Shown here: piece after piece, positions 25,601 to 37,031 of the stretch | Position numbering within the stretch: position 1 is the first letter of the stretch | How the letters are laid out: each line of letters begins with the position of its first letter | Assembly: GCA_037013685.1 (NCBI GenBank) | Contig: CM072894.1 | Coordinates: 26,721,529 to 26,785,528 of the forward strand | Direction: 5' to 3' | DNA length: 64,000 nucleotides | DNA from: Acridotheres tristis | Lineage: Eukaryota; Chordata; Aves; Passeriformes; Sturnidae | Position numbers and translations under genes: made by a program | The notes under the pieces: generated by a model | Databases searched by the model: none | The model's input: the letters and a program-made list of their open reading frames with translations, nothing else | Told to the model about the DNA's origin: nothing

Positions 25601-28564
25601 TTCCAGCTGAAGTCTGGAAATTGAGGGAAATCCCTGGTAAAGAGAACTTTTTTTAGATGCTGGAAGGAATTTTCAGAATCTGCTAAATACCATTTTTCAA
25701 TCTTTTAATTAATTTTGGGTTCCACCCATTTTGTGCCAAAATGCTTCTCACCTTTACAGGGTATGCAATCGCTTGCTGCTTGTCACATTGCAAGGTACGA
25801 GGTGACACAAGAAAGGACAAGATTGTACAAACGACATTAGGAGCTGTCGGGAGAGAGGTGTAAGAACCAAGGAGACTCTGAAGTTCATTGAATCTCTCTG
25901 AAGAATGTCAAAACCGTGGTGACAGGCAAGAGCAAATGGCACTTCCTAGCATGCTAGGAACTGGGGTTGTGCCATGGGGGATGCTCTCCTGCACTGCTGA
26001 ACACAACCATTACATGATAGATGTGTTTTAGCTGAACTAGACTCTCCAGATGCCTCAAGGCTGTAACAAACCCATCAAACCCTCAGTTTATATTAATAAG
26101 CCAATCTTAAATTGGCACACTGCAGGTGCCAACTTGTAAGCAGATCCACCAGGCCTGCCTCAGGGATGGGAAGAGCATTTGGAAGCAAAAACAGCCTCAG
26201 CCATGTAATTTTTGTCCGTCACCACTAGTCTATCAGAGCTCCAGGCGACCAACTCCTTCTAAGATGAATTCCAGAATGTTTTAGGTCAGACACAGGCAGA
26301 CAGGCATGAATATGGTCACACAACCACCTCAGAGCTTGCAGGAAAAGAAGGCACCTGCCAATGGACACACCATTGTGCTTAGGCAATTAATACCTGCATG
26401 GGCATCTGTATCACAGTTTTGGATCTAGGTGTCATTCTGCCCATGCAAGACCTGCTATACACATGAAAGTTATGGGCCAGGAGAGAAAATAACCTTTCTG
26501 CTTGCCTGAATATATGTGCATTTCATCTGATAATATTCAAATCTCCTTAGCTACATTATAATGAGGTTAAAGCAAGAAAAATTTCCCCACCTCAAATATT
26601 ACAAATGTCAGTAATGAGAACAGTAAAAATGTCACCACACGGAGAAAAGAGTGAAATTAGCATTTTCAGAGGAGTATTATACCCATGAGTGAAATAATGC
26701 AATCAGTTAGCTGCAAGATAAAGCTAATTTGGTTTCTAACAGTTTATCAACAATACACTGCTCCTTTACATTAACAAATTTAACCGATACCATATCCTGC
26801 AAACAAGAATAATTCACACAGAATATTACACTGTGTTAATTAAATAGCTGGAATAGAAAAGGTCAGGCCATGACTGAAAGATGCGCATATGGGTTGTGAA
26901 AAGATGGAGTGATTTCAAATCAGGCAATTAAAATAAATTATTTAAATCATCATTAAGTCAATAATAAATACACATAGATATTTTTGAGCCTACTTCGACA
27001 GCCCCTTAAGTTTGTTGTTGTTTCTCAGAAATTTCTCTTTCCTACTTGACCCATGAAAGAGTCAAAATATCTTGAAACCCATCATAAGATGAAGTGTCTT
27101 GGATAAGTTATCAAAGACTTATCCTGCTCATATTCAAGTTTTCATTTGACCATGAAGATAACACGAGGCATGAGACAAGTTTTGAAGTTAAAAGGACACC
27201 ACAAAGCCCCACTTGCCTTATTTCTGCATGGGTTTCCTGCCACTAGAACCATGAAACCTCCACAATTACTACAGTTAATTGAAAAAATGTTCAAAGAGAG
27301 AAGTACTTTTTCACATTGTTTACTTTTGCAAATAGCAGCACTTTGTCTTTGGAAGAATGCCAGTAAATCACTTAAATTATAGTAGTAACATACCCTTTTA
27401 AAATTGAAAGACATTTTGGCATGGGCTGAACTATGCCGAGGTGGTAATGTATGAAAAAGACTTAGTAAAATGGGGAATTAATCTTATTCGGAACCCCAAA
27501 GCACTACCAGAACATACATCAGTCATGACCAAGTCCAAATCTCACCCTATGTTTTTACTGTGCTTTTGTCACTACAGCTGTACACAGCAGCCTCAAATCT
27601 GAGTTTGCTGCATGTCCCCCCATTATTTAATTGTGAGTGAATTTTATTTTTCCTGGGGCATTTCCTGAAATTTTGTAGACAAAATTTTCTTTTGATAATA
27701 CTTTTGCAGATTTCAGTCGGCATACACTTCCTTTTCACACTTTCAGTCTAGGCAACTGAGCTACATTGATTAAACAAAATGCAATGTCTGTTTCGTTCTG
27801 AGAAGAATTTCATGGGAGTCTGTGGTTTTGGCTGCAAAACTGAGGGATGATGGCCACGTGTGAAATTCAGCTGTCCACTGCCCAGCACATCAACAGTTAT
27901 GACACTGACACTGGACCTAAAACCAACCTGTGGAGATCCCACCGTTCAGCTCTCCCCATTGAATTACACGGGCCTTTATCAATCCAACTTCCAGACTTTG
28001 TGACAGAATGCCTAATCAAGCCACACTGAAATACCCAATTTTTTAGGGAAGATGAAGCACTCTGCAGCATATGAGCCATTAATTTTATGACAAGTGCAGA
28101 TGGTTGATATACAGATAAATTCTCACATAACCTAATCTAATGAATATATACTTCAATCTATTTAAATGATAATACTGATGAGCATACTGTACCCCACATA
28201 ATGGTATATTCACACAAATTATTCTGAAATGGATTTCAGTGCATATTGTATCTGAATCCTTCTATTTTCTTCCTCTCAATTCGGACCATGGTTGATTTGT
28301 ATCCACCAAAGCAACACGATTTCCTTCTCCCTTTAAAAGGATCGATACCCGAGGGATGCGCTGCTGCAGCGAAAGTACCACACTGCGGCGAGGGGCCCGC
28401 GGCCGAGAGGGACGTGTGGAAGGAGGAGCTGATGGAGAGGCTCGGCGGGCCCGGTCACGGCCCCGCTTCAGTCGCTGCTTCGCCCTCCCCACGTCCGCCC
28501 TCGGCCCGGGCCTGGAGCCGCGCCGCGCTGGGGCCCGGGGCGGGCCGGGGCGAGGGGCACCTAC
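16608..28564 (-). other. HSPBAP1: HSPBAP1 intron 1
   Basis: This is the largest HSPBAP1 intron in the window, 11,957 bp. It is mostly AT-rich with no recognised genes. It has a 23-bp-period duplication at 20593-20631 and a CpG-richer patch at 21630-21880 with a TATA-like word. Its 5' end (about 28330-28564) lies in the CpG island. A GC-richer stretch at 18290-18530 and several open frames at 24496-25600 were examined and match nothing I know. Confidence 0.9.
20593..20631. repeat. Direct duplication, 23-bp period
   Basis: TAAATGTACTGTCATT occurs exactly twice, 23 bp apart, in HSPBAP1 intron 1. Confidence 0.85.
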
Positions 28565-28601
28565 CCGGCGCGGAGGGACGGCAGCTCGGCGCCCCAGCCA
28601 T
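28565..28601 (-). CDS. HSPBAP1: HSPBAP1 exon 1, coding part (12 codons plus one base)
   Basis: This short first coding exon reads [12 protein letters not shown] and ends on the first base of a Gly codon, completed by GT at the start of exon 2, so the junction reads APG-EDVKPF. It was found by looking in the CpG island for a minus-strand ATG followed by a phase-1 donor; the donor is GTAGGT. The start context is strong, with A at -3 and G at +4. Human HSPBAP1, as I recall it, has about nine more residues before the conserved VKPF stretch, so this N-terminus is shorter, in a region that varies among species. An in-frame ATG exists 125 codons upstream at 28976, but the implied extension is low-complexity GC-rich sequence with no resemblance to HSPBAP1. 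The 5' untranslated region and transcription start are not defined. Confidence 0.82.
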
Positions 28602-28969
28602 GCTCCGGCGGCACTGCCTCCAGGGCGGCTCAGGCGGGCCTGATTCAGCACCGCCTTCGGCGGCGGAAGAGGCAGCGGGGCCCGCGAGCCGCGGCGGGGC
28701 GGAGCCGGGTGGCACCGTGCGGGCCGGAGCTCCGCGGCCCTGCCGGTGACACTGGGGCGGTTGTAGCTGCGGGCCGCCGCGCTCCTGCCCCAGGCTCCTC
28801 TCCCCCGCTCCCCGCAGGGTGCCGGCCCGGTGCCTTCCCCGTCCTGCACGCCCCCGCTGGCCGGCGCGGCTCCCTCCCCGCGGGCGGTGGGCCCGGCTCT
28901 CCTCCGCGGCGCCCGTTCCCTCCTCCCCTCGCCGGCGGAGGAAGGAGGCGGCCGCCGGCCCTCCCCGAT

Positions 28970-28981
28970 CGCGCATGCGGC
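28970..28981. promoter_or_regulatory. NRF1-like palindromic site
   Basis: The sequence CGCGCATGCGGC matches 10 of 12 positions of the NRF1 consensus YGCGCAYGCGCR, which is common in bidirectional CpG-island promoters. It lies 109 bp before the SLC49A4 start codon. Binding is inferred from the motif only. Its GCATGC core places an ATG on each strand. Confidence 0.5.
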
Positions 28982-29089
28982 AGTGCCGGGCCGGGGCAGC
29001 GCTGCTGCACTCGGGGGCTGAAGTGTGGTTGTCCCTTCCCCCGGCCCCGTCCCCTCCTCCGCTGCGGGCCCCCGGCAGCGCCCCCGCAG

Positions 29090-29426
29090 ATGGGCTTGGG
29101 CTGGAGCAGCGCGGAGGAGCGGCGGCCGCTCCTGCCGCCGCCGCCGCAGCAGCCGCGGCCGCAGCCGCGGGGGCCGGCGGGGGGCCCGGCGGGGCGGCTG
29201 CCACCGCTGCTGTCGGGCCGCGTATATGGGCGGCGGTGGCTGGTGCTGCTGCTGTTCTCGCTGCTGGGCTTCGCGCAGGGCCTGGTGTGGAACACCTGGG
29301 GCCCTATCCAGAACTCGGCCCGCCTGGCCTTCGGCTTCAGCGGCTGGGACATCGCCCTGCTCGTCTTCTGGGGGCCCATCGGCTTCGCGCCCTGCTTCTT
29401 CTTCATGTGGCTCATGGACAAGAAGG
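29090..29426 (+). CDS. SLC49A4: SLC49A4 exon 1, coding part: lysosomal sorting motif and TM1-TM2
   Basis: The exon has 112 codons plus one base. It opens [15 protein letters not shown], carrying an acidic dileucine motif (Glu10 to Leu14-Leu15) of the type shown to send mammalian DIRC2 to lysosomes. Residues 16-41 are Pro/Gln/Arg/Gly-rich, low-complexity and poorly conserved. From [20 protein letters not shown] onward it closely follows human DIRC2: TM1 at about residues 50-67, the conserved [15 protein letters not shown] loop, and TM2 at about 86-107, ending MDKK. The donor GTGAGC follows the first base of a Gly codon. The frame stays open upstream to 28709, but that stretch contains no in-frame ATG, so 29090 is the first usable start. 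Context there is moderate, with C at -3 and G at +4. The exon lies in the CpG island shared with HSPBAP1. Confidence 0.96.
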
Positions 29427-30887
29427 GTGAGCAGGGCCGGGGGCGGCGGGGCCGGGGGTTCGGGACTCCCCGACCCACTCCTGTGGCTTCCCCCGGGCCA
29501 GGCGGGGCCGCCGTGGTCGTGTCCCCCGACGCCGCGCTCCTGTGGCCGGTGAAGGGGATGCTGCCAGACCAGGGACACTCGGGCCCTGTGGCCTCGGCCT
29601 TAAAAGGGGTTGACTAATACTTAAACGCATCGTGACTACTGTTTTCAGTACCGTACCCAAACGAAGGCACATCAAAGTCCATTCACAAGGAGGATACTTA
29701 AGCTAAGCGGAATTAGGGCATCTGACGTCGCAGGTGAGGCGTGGGTCTGGAGTGTGCTCCAGTCCGGCATTGCCATCCTGCTGTTTGACCTGGAGATGGT
29801 CGTGATTTCTGGGTACCAGCTGTGAAACAAACACGCGTTCATGTTTGGATCAAGTAATGTCATTGCCCAGGGTGGCCATTGCATCTTGAAAGAAGTTCTT
29901 CATTTTTAAAAGCAGACTAGACATGAAGTCTGTGGTTTTCTTTGCATTGTGCTAGGGAGATACAAACACAGGGAACACAGAAAAGTTGAGCTTCAGTGTT
30001 TCAAAGAGTACAAGGGAGAGTTTCCTAATTTGTGTTCAGGCCGTTGCATCTTGGTAGCAAACTTAGGAAAATGGTATTTGTCTCTGGAGAGCTGTTCCAG
30101 GGTCTTATGGTTCCTCTGTAGTCACCTAGAGGACCCTTCCAGTGAGGTCAAGTACCTGTGTTTGCAGATTTCAGCTTTTGGGCCTAAATCCACTGAAGGG
30201 ATTTCTTTTAATTCCTGTTTAAACAGACCTCTAAACAGGAGATAGGCGCCAGTGGCTCCTTGTGGCCCTGATCCTAAGTGCTACTTATTCCATTTATTTA
30301 GGAATTAATAGCTCATTTGTGGGAAGGGACGAGAAGACGAAGGGAAAGTAAAAGCAGGCAGGGAGAAAAGTTGTATTTGAGAAGGCCTGTCTCAAAATTG
30401 GAATTACTTTTCCTAAAACTGAAGGGGCATTGGGGGAATAAAATTTACTGGGCTGAAAGTACGTTCTCAGATTGAGTCCATGGTGGTTGTACATCCAGTC
30501 CTCTCTCGTAGTAGTTTAGACTTAAGTTGGCAATATCTATCTTAACTGATACATAATAGTGTTGTTAATTATCTTAAAATTAAAGTAAGTTATTTTGGTT
30601 TGTGAAGACTGACTGCTCATGGCGTGAAGGAAATAAAGGTAAATGTGAACCTGTGCTTAGAGAGCTGAGTCTATTTTTATTTCTACATTTTCTGTGAAGT
30701 TGATCTGGAGCAATGCAAAATAACGCTGGAAAAGTTTTGAAGTATCTCATAGGAAAAGAAACTTTAGTATTTTGTTATACTGTGATTAGTAGTGTAGTTG
30801 TGGGATTTCTTGGTTTAACATATTGGTTGTTTTGATGAGAGTATGTATACAGGTGTATTACTCATTTCCTTAACTGATTGCTTTGGA

Positions 30888-30967
30888 GGTTTTTTTGTTT
30901 GTTGGTTTTTTGGGTTTTTAATTTTTTTTTTTTGTGGTTAGTTGGTTAGTTTTCGGGTTTTTTTAAT
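30888..30967 (+). repeat. T-rich / GT-rich low-complexity run
   Basis: About 80 bp composed almost only of T and G, including a run of about 14 T and several TTTTTTGGG-type steps. It may be the decayed complement of a retroposon poly(A) tail or simple low-complexity sequence. Confidence 0.7.
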
Positions 30968-33900
30968 TCCCATGTTCATTGGAATGCAGATATGAGCAGC
31001 CCCTTTGCTCTTACTTTGTTGCTTTCCTTAGCGATAGAATGTTGGTAGACCCGAATAGAGCATCTCTGCTCCTTTGACTGTGTTGTAAGGAGTACATATG
31101 GGCACTGGAACAAGTTCTTTCCAGATCAGCAGATTTTGTGAGGGCCCTGATTGTTTTCTGATATTTGTTTCATGCTGTTTTCTGAGTCTGCGTGATTCTC
31201 ACAGAGAATGTGGTGCTTCACTTTGGAAGTGATGGTGGAGTGCTGTCACTTGGTCGTTGTGGAGCAGAGAGGAGAGCTACTGAGCCCCTAGTCAGCCATG
31301 GGGCACACTTCCACTGGAGGCATGTTGTGCCTGCTCTTTGGAGTACGTGTTCCAGGAGAATCTTGATTCTACTGCTTTGAAGCTGTAAAGTTGGTTGAAT
31401 CTGATCTTGCAAGGGCAGTATTTCACTTGCTTGCTGTTACACCAGGTTTGCTCTGGAGAAGCTATACCATTTACTCTTTGACTTCAATCATCTGTCACTG
31501 GAGTTGGCTAGTAAAGAAGCTGTCAGGAAAAAATGTATTTGTGAAGTGTCAACATGTAAAACCTGGCAAGTATCAGAAGTATGACACTGTAGATGAGGCA
31601 TGTCAGAATCTGAGAGGAGATTGTGTTGTTAGATAGTCCTGTACTTCACAGTCAGAGGTAAATCTAACTGAAAAGTAGCTGCCTGCTGTCACTTAAGTCT
31701 GCTTTTGTGTTATGATGCTTCAGAAGAAGTTCAGAAGTGTTGGTCTTTTTGGTTTTTAGTTGTGCATTCACAGCATATAGTTCACAGCACATATCTGTAT
31801 CCCTCCCAGACCTGTCGTGCATTTTGTGCACATGCTCCTTGTTTCAGTACTGGTTGTAAAGGTTTGGTCACTTTTTTCTTATTTTTTTCTCTTCTTTACT
31901 AATTGGAAGTTGAAAGAATAAATATTCATGAATAGGCATGTTAATAGTTACAAGAAGCGTTTCTTTGATTCTGTGATCCAGTTCCATTATAGCTTCTCAG
32001 AGAAGTGTGGGGCCCTCTGAGAAGAGATGACAGCAGTGTTTGTTTTCAGTGAAAGGTGTGCTGAATAAGCTCTGTTCTTCAGTTCTCTACAGAAGGGTTC
32101 TAGGAGGGAGGAATTACAATTTTTTTGGTTTTCTAACATCAAAAATTTTCTTGGCCTTTGTGGTCTTTTTCCTACTGGTCTGCTGAGGGTCTCTCCTGGA
32201 TTCTTTCTGAAGGCCTGGTTGCAGCAACCCAAGCAAGGCAGGTGGGGAATGTCAGGAATACGTGGACTGGGAAAGCTGTGTATATAGTGTCACTTCTGGC
32301 TCCCTAGGGAATACTGCTGGCATCTGTACACCTCCCCAGAGGATGACCCAAAGGGGTCTTGGTGCCAGAAGCAGCAAGACAAAAAGTCTTGGTTGATGTA
32401 AGCCTATGGATCCTGTGTTCCTATGGATCTATAGGGATATCATGTTTTTTTACAAAGTTGAGGATGATTTTTCATCAGGAAGGTAGTGATGGTCTTCACA
32501 AAAAATGTGTTACTTGAAGATCTGAACAGACTCAGAGAAGACATTTTTTGAAGGGTTTTCTTCAACACTATTTTAAAGGGTCTGTGAGGCGCTGGAGGAA
32601 GCCTGGATTTAGCTCGTCTCTGTAAGCTGTGTAAATTGAAAGCTAGTTTGTATTTTTGCTGAACTCTTGTCGTTCTCAAAAATACATTCATTTTCAGATG
32701 CATAGTGAAGTTCACATATCACAGCTGAAAGTTCTTTGGGGAATGAGCTCTGTTCCTGTTCCTCCCTCCCAACTTCCTCTGGCTGAATGGAGACTTGTGC
32801 AAGCCCTTGGGCACTCTTGGGGGTTTCTGTGCTCCTTGGCTGGGTGTTGTATAAGGACAGTGGTGGAATCCGTCATGTTTCTTAGTCCTGTTCTGGGATG
32901 AGTGCATGTGGAAGTCAGGAGTTATATTTGTATATGTCATTTTTGAGCATGTGCCATTTTTAGTGGGTTTGAAAACTTGTTTCTATGCATTGGATTAAAG
33001 GTGTTGTCTTGGTTGGTTTCTTAGTGAAAAGAGGTGAAAAGATAGAGGGTGCCATGGAGCTACACGTGTCTTATTTGGTGCATTTTCTTTAGCGGTAAGA
33101 TTAGAGAGTCCTTGTTTAAATTCTAATTATCTTTAGAGATTTAATAAGACTGAAATTAAATGGGAAATTACTTCAGTGTGCTATTGGATGGACCCTTGTT
33201 GTTTACATGATTAAAATTAGCTACAATTTGTCACATGATGCTTGAGTGTTTATGTACATTTTGTGCCTTGAGTGTTTCGTTTCCTGAGAACTGTAAATAC
33301 AAGCACACAAGACTGTTAGGATGTTAATATATCTAACTTAAAATCAAAAGCTTACATACTTCCCTGGATCTGGTTCATCAAGGGGGTTTCATTAAGCTCC
33401 TAGTTACAAGGTGAGACCTAGAAGCAATATATGTCAGTCTTCATTATGTTCCCATATAAGCAAGAAGAGGCAATGAAGAATGAAATATTTTACTATAGTT
33501 TACATTAAACAAATTGAATAGAATGGTGATATTTTTCATTAATTTTTGGAATACAGCGAACAGTTTTATATTGAACTTGAAGATGAGACATTGTAAAAGT
33601 GGAATGTAATCTATTTCTTGGTCCTTGTTTATAAAATTATATATACTTACGTGGATTGCATAGACAATCTTAGTAACTTTATTTTGCTGAAATTAAATTT
33701 AAAAAGCAATGTTATTCTAGTGATTACGTTATGAAGTAGAGAGAAGACTTCAATAATCAGATTCTGGTTTTAATCAAGATTGGCTTGTCCATTGACACCA
33801 TGAAAGTTTTTATTTGTAAGAGTAGTTATTCCTTTCTTGAATACCAAACTTACTGCTGTTTCCTAAATCATGCATTGTGGTTTCCTTCTCTGAGACATTT

Positions 33901-36810
33901 GATAGTTCTTTCTCTTCCACCTGGGAATTTTGAGATTAAATCCTTTAATACAATCTGACAAAATTGTTATGAATATTGAGTACAAGTACTAAATCAGACT
34001 TTATTAATATAAAAATGTCTTGATAATTGTTCTTCATATCAAATAAACTACACATGATGCATAAACAGAATCGTGCATGGCAACTTTCATATTTGGAGTT
34101 CCTGGATTGTCACTTGGTGCTGTGTGCATACACTGGTTTTGTTTTCAGGGGACCTTTGGATACCTCTGTCTTACATATAGGGTCACTGGGACAAAAGGGA
34201 GGTGACTCTAAGTGAACTTGTTTTCTCCTGAGATTTTAGTGTAGGAGGTGTTTGTGAAATGCTTTTGGGTTTGATATTGATGGATTATGTGAAATACTTC
34301 CCATAGTGGCACTCACAAGAAAATGAGAGTTTTTGATGGAAGTATTCACAGTTCTGTCTTGTCACAGGTGCTTAACAGAAGGACAAAAGAAGTGACTTGT
34401 GAACCTTGAAAGTCTGAGAATTTTCACCTTTGGCAATGAAACGCATTTTCATCTCCTTTTTGTAGTGATTTCAGAAACAGACTTTTCTTATCTCATATTC
34501 ATGACTTTAAGATGAGTGCCCAGTATTTCAAAATGACCAATTTGGTAATTCATGTGGTAAGTTCAAGCGTGAGCCTCAGCTAAAAACATCTGGGATAAGA
34601 CTTGGCATAAGGCTGTAAGACTTTAACTGTGTGACATCAAGCCAAAGGGATCTACACACTTCAGCAGTGGAAGAAGTTTGTAGGCATTCTGATTTTGGTA
34701 GGTTAGTACAGCCTACAAGAAATACCCATGGGAAAATTTACAGATTCAAAAATGTGAATAGAATGGCAAGGGAGCAAGTAAGAAAGGAAAAGTGTGATGC
34801 AGAAATTAGAGAGTAGCCTCATAATACTTAGTATTATGGTGTTAGGATCTAGTAATTATGTTTATTGGAGAGATGCCTCTGCCCAAATTAAAGTGTAGGT
34901 GAGACCATATGTCCAGTCCATAGTATGGAATTTTATTTTCATGGGAAATGTGAGGTAGAGAGAGAGAAGTAAAAAGAGACGGAGAAAGGGAGTGACAGAT
35001 TAAGTAGAAAGGTATCACAGATGCAGACAACATCCCGTTGGTCCTCTTCTTGTCTTCTCAGTGGTGGGGGTCCTGAGGTCACTCCAGACTTTCACCATTT
35101 ATACATTTTAACAAACAAAGGAGTCGGTGCTCATTTGGCTACGCAGTTCTATTCTGTTGGTTAAATGATTTCCTCTCTTCCCACGCTAATTAGTTCCATG
35201 CTCAGTCTTTCACTTCTTTGGAATCGGTGGGCTGCCCATCTTGAATGGGTAGACTATGGCCTCCACCTGCTGGACCCAGCCAGAACTGATTTTCAGCCCA
35301 GTAGCTGTTCAGTGTGGATTCTTTGTGTTTATTACCAGTGCTCCCCCAGCTTGTTTTCCTCTTCCTAGTCAGAGATAATTGGAAAATAATACCACCTTTA
35401 TCTTATCTCAAGTTCCCATCAGGTGGCATAACTTAGTGTCCAAATTTCCAAGAATTTCATGGAGTCATATTCAAGGGGGAGGGGCAGGATGGGGAGCTGG
35501 GTGGTCACGGATGAGCAGTTGCTTCTTTGCCGTAGTGGAAAAAGTCCTTTGGTGATCTTAAAAATTTCTCAGGCTATTATAACCTTTGTGCTTCTTAAAA
35601 ATGGCAAGGGTTTTAACTCCAGTAAGAGCAGCAAGAAGCTCTTTTGGATTGAATGAACATTAAATGTGAACTTGGGGCTTCAGCTAAGAAAGGAGCAGGA
35701 GAATGCCTTGACTCATTAGAAGTGAAAGGTACATGTATTTGGTGAAAATGCCAGTGGTTGATGTACTTTAACCAAATACAAAATAAGTTTGAAGGAAAAT
35801 ACCTGCTTTGCTGCAGTCTGTCTCTCTCACCTTGTAGACAGCTATTGCATGCTTTTAATGATGTGTATTTCATTATCTTGTAAGTGATACTGATCCACAC
35901 CTATCAAATCCTGTGAAAGGGATTAATTTTCCTAAGCTAACAAATCTTGGAAGAAATGAGACGAAGTGTTGCTTTTCATGAGGAGAGATGAAAGAAGCAA
36001 TTAGAGAGCTGAATATAGGTAAATCCCACTAGAGCAGGTATTTGATCAGCTTGGTTTTACAAAATTTATTTTGATGAGTGCTGGTGTGCATTTTTAATAG
36101 ACATACTTTTCCTCTGTTTCATCAGAAGAAAAAGGAAGACTGAACCAAACTTTGCTTTTGTTGCTAAATTTTATATACTGTGGCTACATGAATGTCCACA
36201 GAGTGTTTGTGCAAGTGCTTCCAGAAGTGAGGACTCATTAGAGAATTGATTGGCCCACCCTCCTTGGAGTCAGGCGTGCTGCAAAAGACCACTTGATGCA
36301 CAGTGATTAGCAACACAGAGTGCTTTAATTACCTGCTGGTGAGGTGTATTAACTTGGTGCTGTTGTGGTTCATCATAGCAATGCTAGCTTGATTCTTAGT
36401 AGCACTTCCCTTGCCTCCTCTGGCTCTGGTTGAGTTGAAAAGCATCATTCGAGGCTGTAGATAGAAGGTCTTTCTGTTGGGTGAGATTCCACCCCGGCTC
36501 TGATGGCTGCCCTGTTTCTGTACATTCTCTTTATGCTGCTGTCCTACGCAGCTGCTGTGCCCTTTACACTCTTCACACAGGTCTTTGCAGCTGTGGAGGT
36601 GTACAAGGACAGTTGTTTAAACACCACATAGTGAAGCATATCAGGAAGCTGTAGGCTTGATTTAAAAGAACTTTTCCATGGTGGAAGTAAAATAATTATA
36701 TTTACATATAGCTCATGTGACAGTAGTAATTGCCATGTTATCTGGGGATAATGCTCTTAGGCTTTGGTGCACACACAAGCACAGTGAGCATGGGGTGACT
36801 GCCATAAACT

Positions 36811-37031
36811 AAAACACAAGGAATTCCACCTCAACATGAGGGAGAACTTTATGTTGTGGATGGCAGAGAACTGAAACATGCTGCCCAGGGAGGTCATGGA
36901 GTCATGTCTCCTTACTGGAGACACTCAAAATCTATCTGGATGCATTTCTGTCTAACCTGCTCCAAGTGACCCTCAAGTGTTGGACTGGAGGATCTCAAGA
37001 GGCCCCTTCCAGCTCTGACAATTCTGTATGT
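36811..37031 (+). mobile_element. CR1 LINE, truncated 3' end
   Basis: The sequence follows the avian CR1 3' region in order: GGAATTCCACCTCAACATGA, the CTGCCCAGGGAGGTCATGGA block, GGAGACACTCAAAATC, CTGGATGCATTTCTG, AACCTGCTCC and the terminal CAATTCTGTATG. It is a 5'-truncated dead copy of about 220 bp, diverged from the remembered consensus by substitutions and small gaps. CR1 is the dominant retroposon of birds and other sauropsids and is the main clue to lineage here. Confidence 0.9.

Larger units (their letters stand above)
1..28601 (-). other. HSPBAP1: HSPBAP1 locus, 5' part of the gene (exons 1-5 of a longer gene)
   Basis: Five exons on the minus strand join in phase into one 239-residue open reading frame that matches my memory of vertebrate HSPBAP1 (human about 488 residues) from its start to the middle of the JmjC/cupin domain. 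In mammals the protein (PASS1 in rat) binds the small heat-shock protein HSPB1/Hsp27 and is reported to dampen its protective activity. It belongs to the JmjC family that includes FIH and TYW5, but I know of no settled enzyme substrate. The second iron-binding histidine and the C-terminal half should lie beyond position 1. Introns within the window are 11,957, 5,588, 3,798 and 3,145 bp, plus at least 3,396 bp of intron 5. The gene diverges from SLC49A4 across a shared CpG island, as in human 3q21.1. Identity rests on protein similarity recalled from memory, but five in-phase exons make it very secure. Confidence 0.95.
28330..29560. promoter_or_regulatory. CpG island with bidirectional HSPBAP1/SLC49A4 promoter
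   Basis: CpG and GC content rise abruptly near 28330 and fall back near 29560, against AT-rich flanks. The island contains both divergent first coding exons. The 488 bp between the two start codons (28602-29089) has GC boxes GGGGCGG at 28696-28702 and 28754-28760 and an NRF1-like palindrome at 28970-28981. I found no TATA or CCAAT box and no CACGTG (CLEAR/TFEB-type) site there, although SLC49A4 is a lysosomal gene. This is typical of broad, bidirectional housekeeping promoters. Transcription start sites cannot be set from sequence, and the island limits are by eye. Confidence 0.85.

Noticed and set aside
28601..28976. 125-residue N-terminal extension of HSPBAP1 from the in-frame ATG at 28976
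   Set aside because: It is low-complexity GC-rich sequence unlike any HSPBAP1. The ATG at 28601 has strong context and gives the expected short N-terminus. The alternative is kept only as a finding.
28709..29089. Upstream extension of the SLC49A4 frame
   Set aside because: It is open but begins with GTG, contains no in-frame ATG, and shows no similarity to SLC49A4. 29090 is the first usable start.
28262..29578. 438-codon open frame on the minus strand across the CpG island
   Set aside because: It is antisense to SLC49A4 exon 1, very rich in Pro/Arg/Ala/Gly, with no family resemblance. GC-rich DNA lacks stop codons, so long frames arise by chance.
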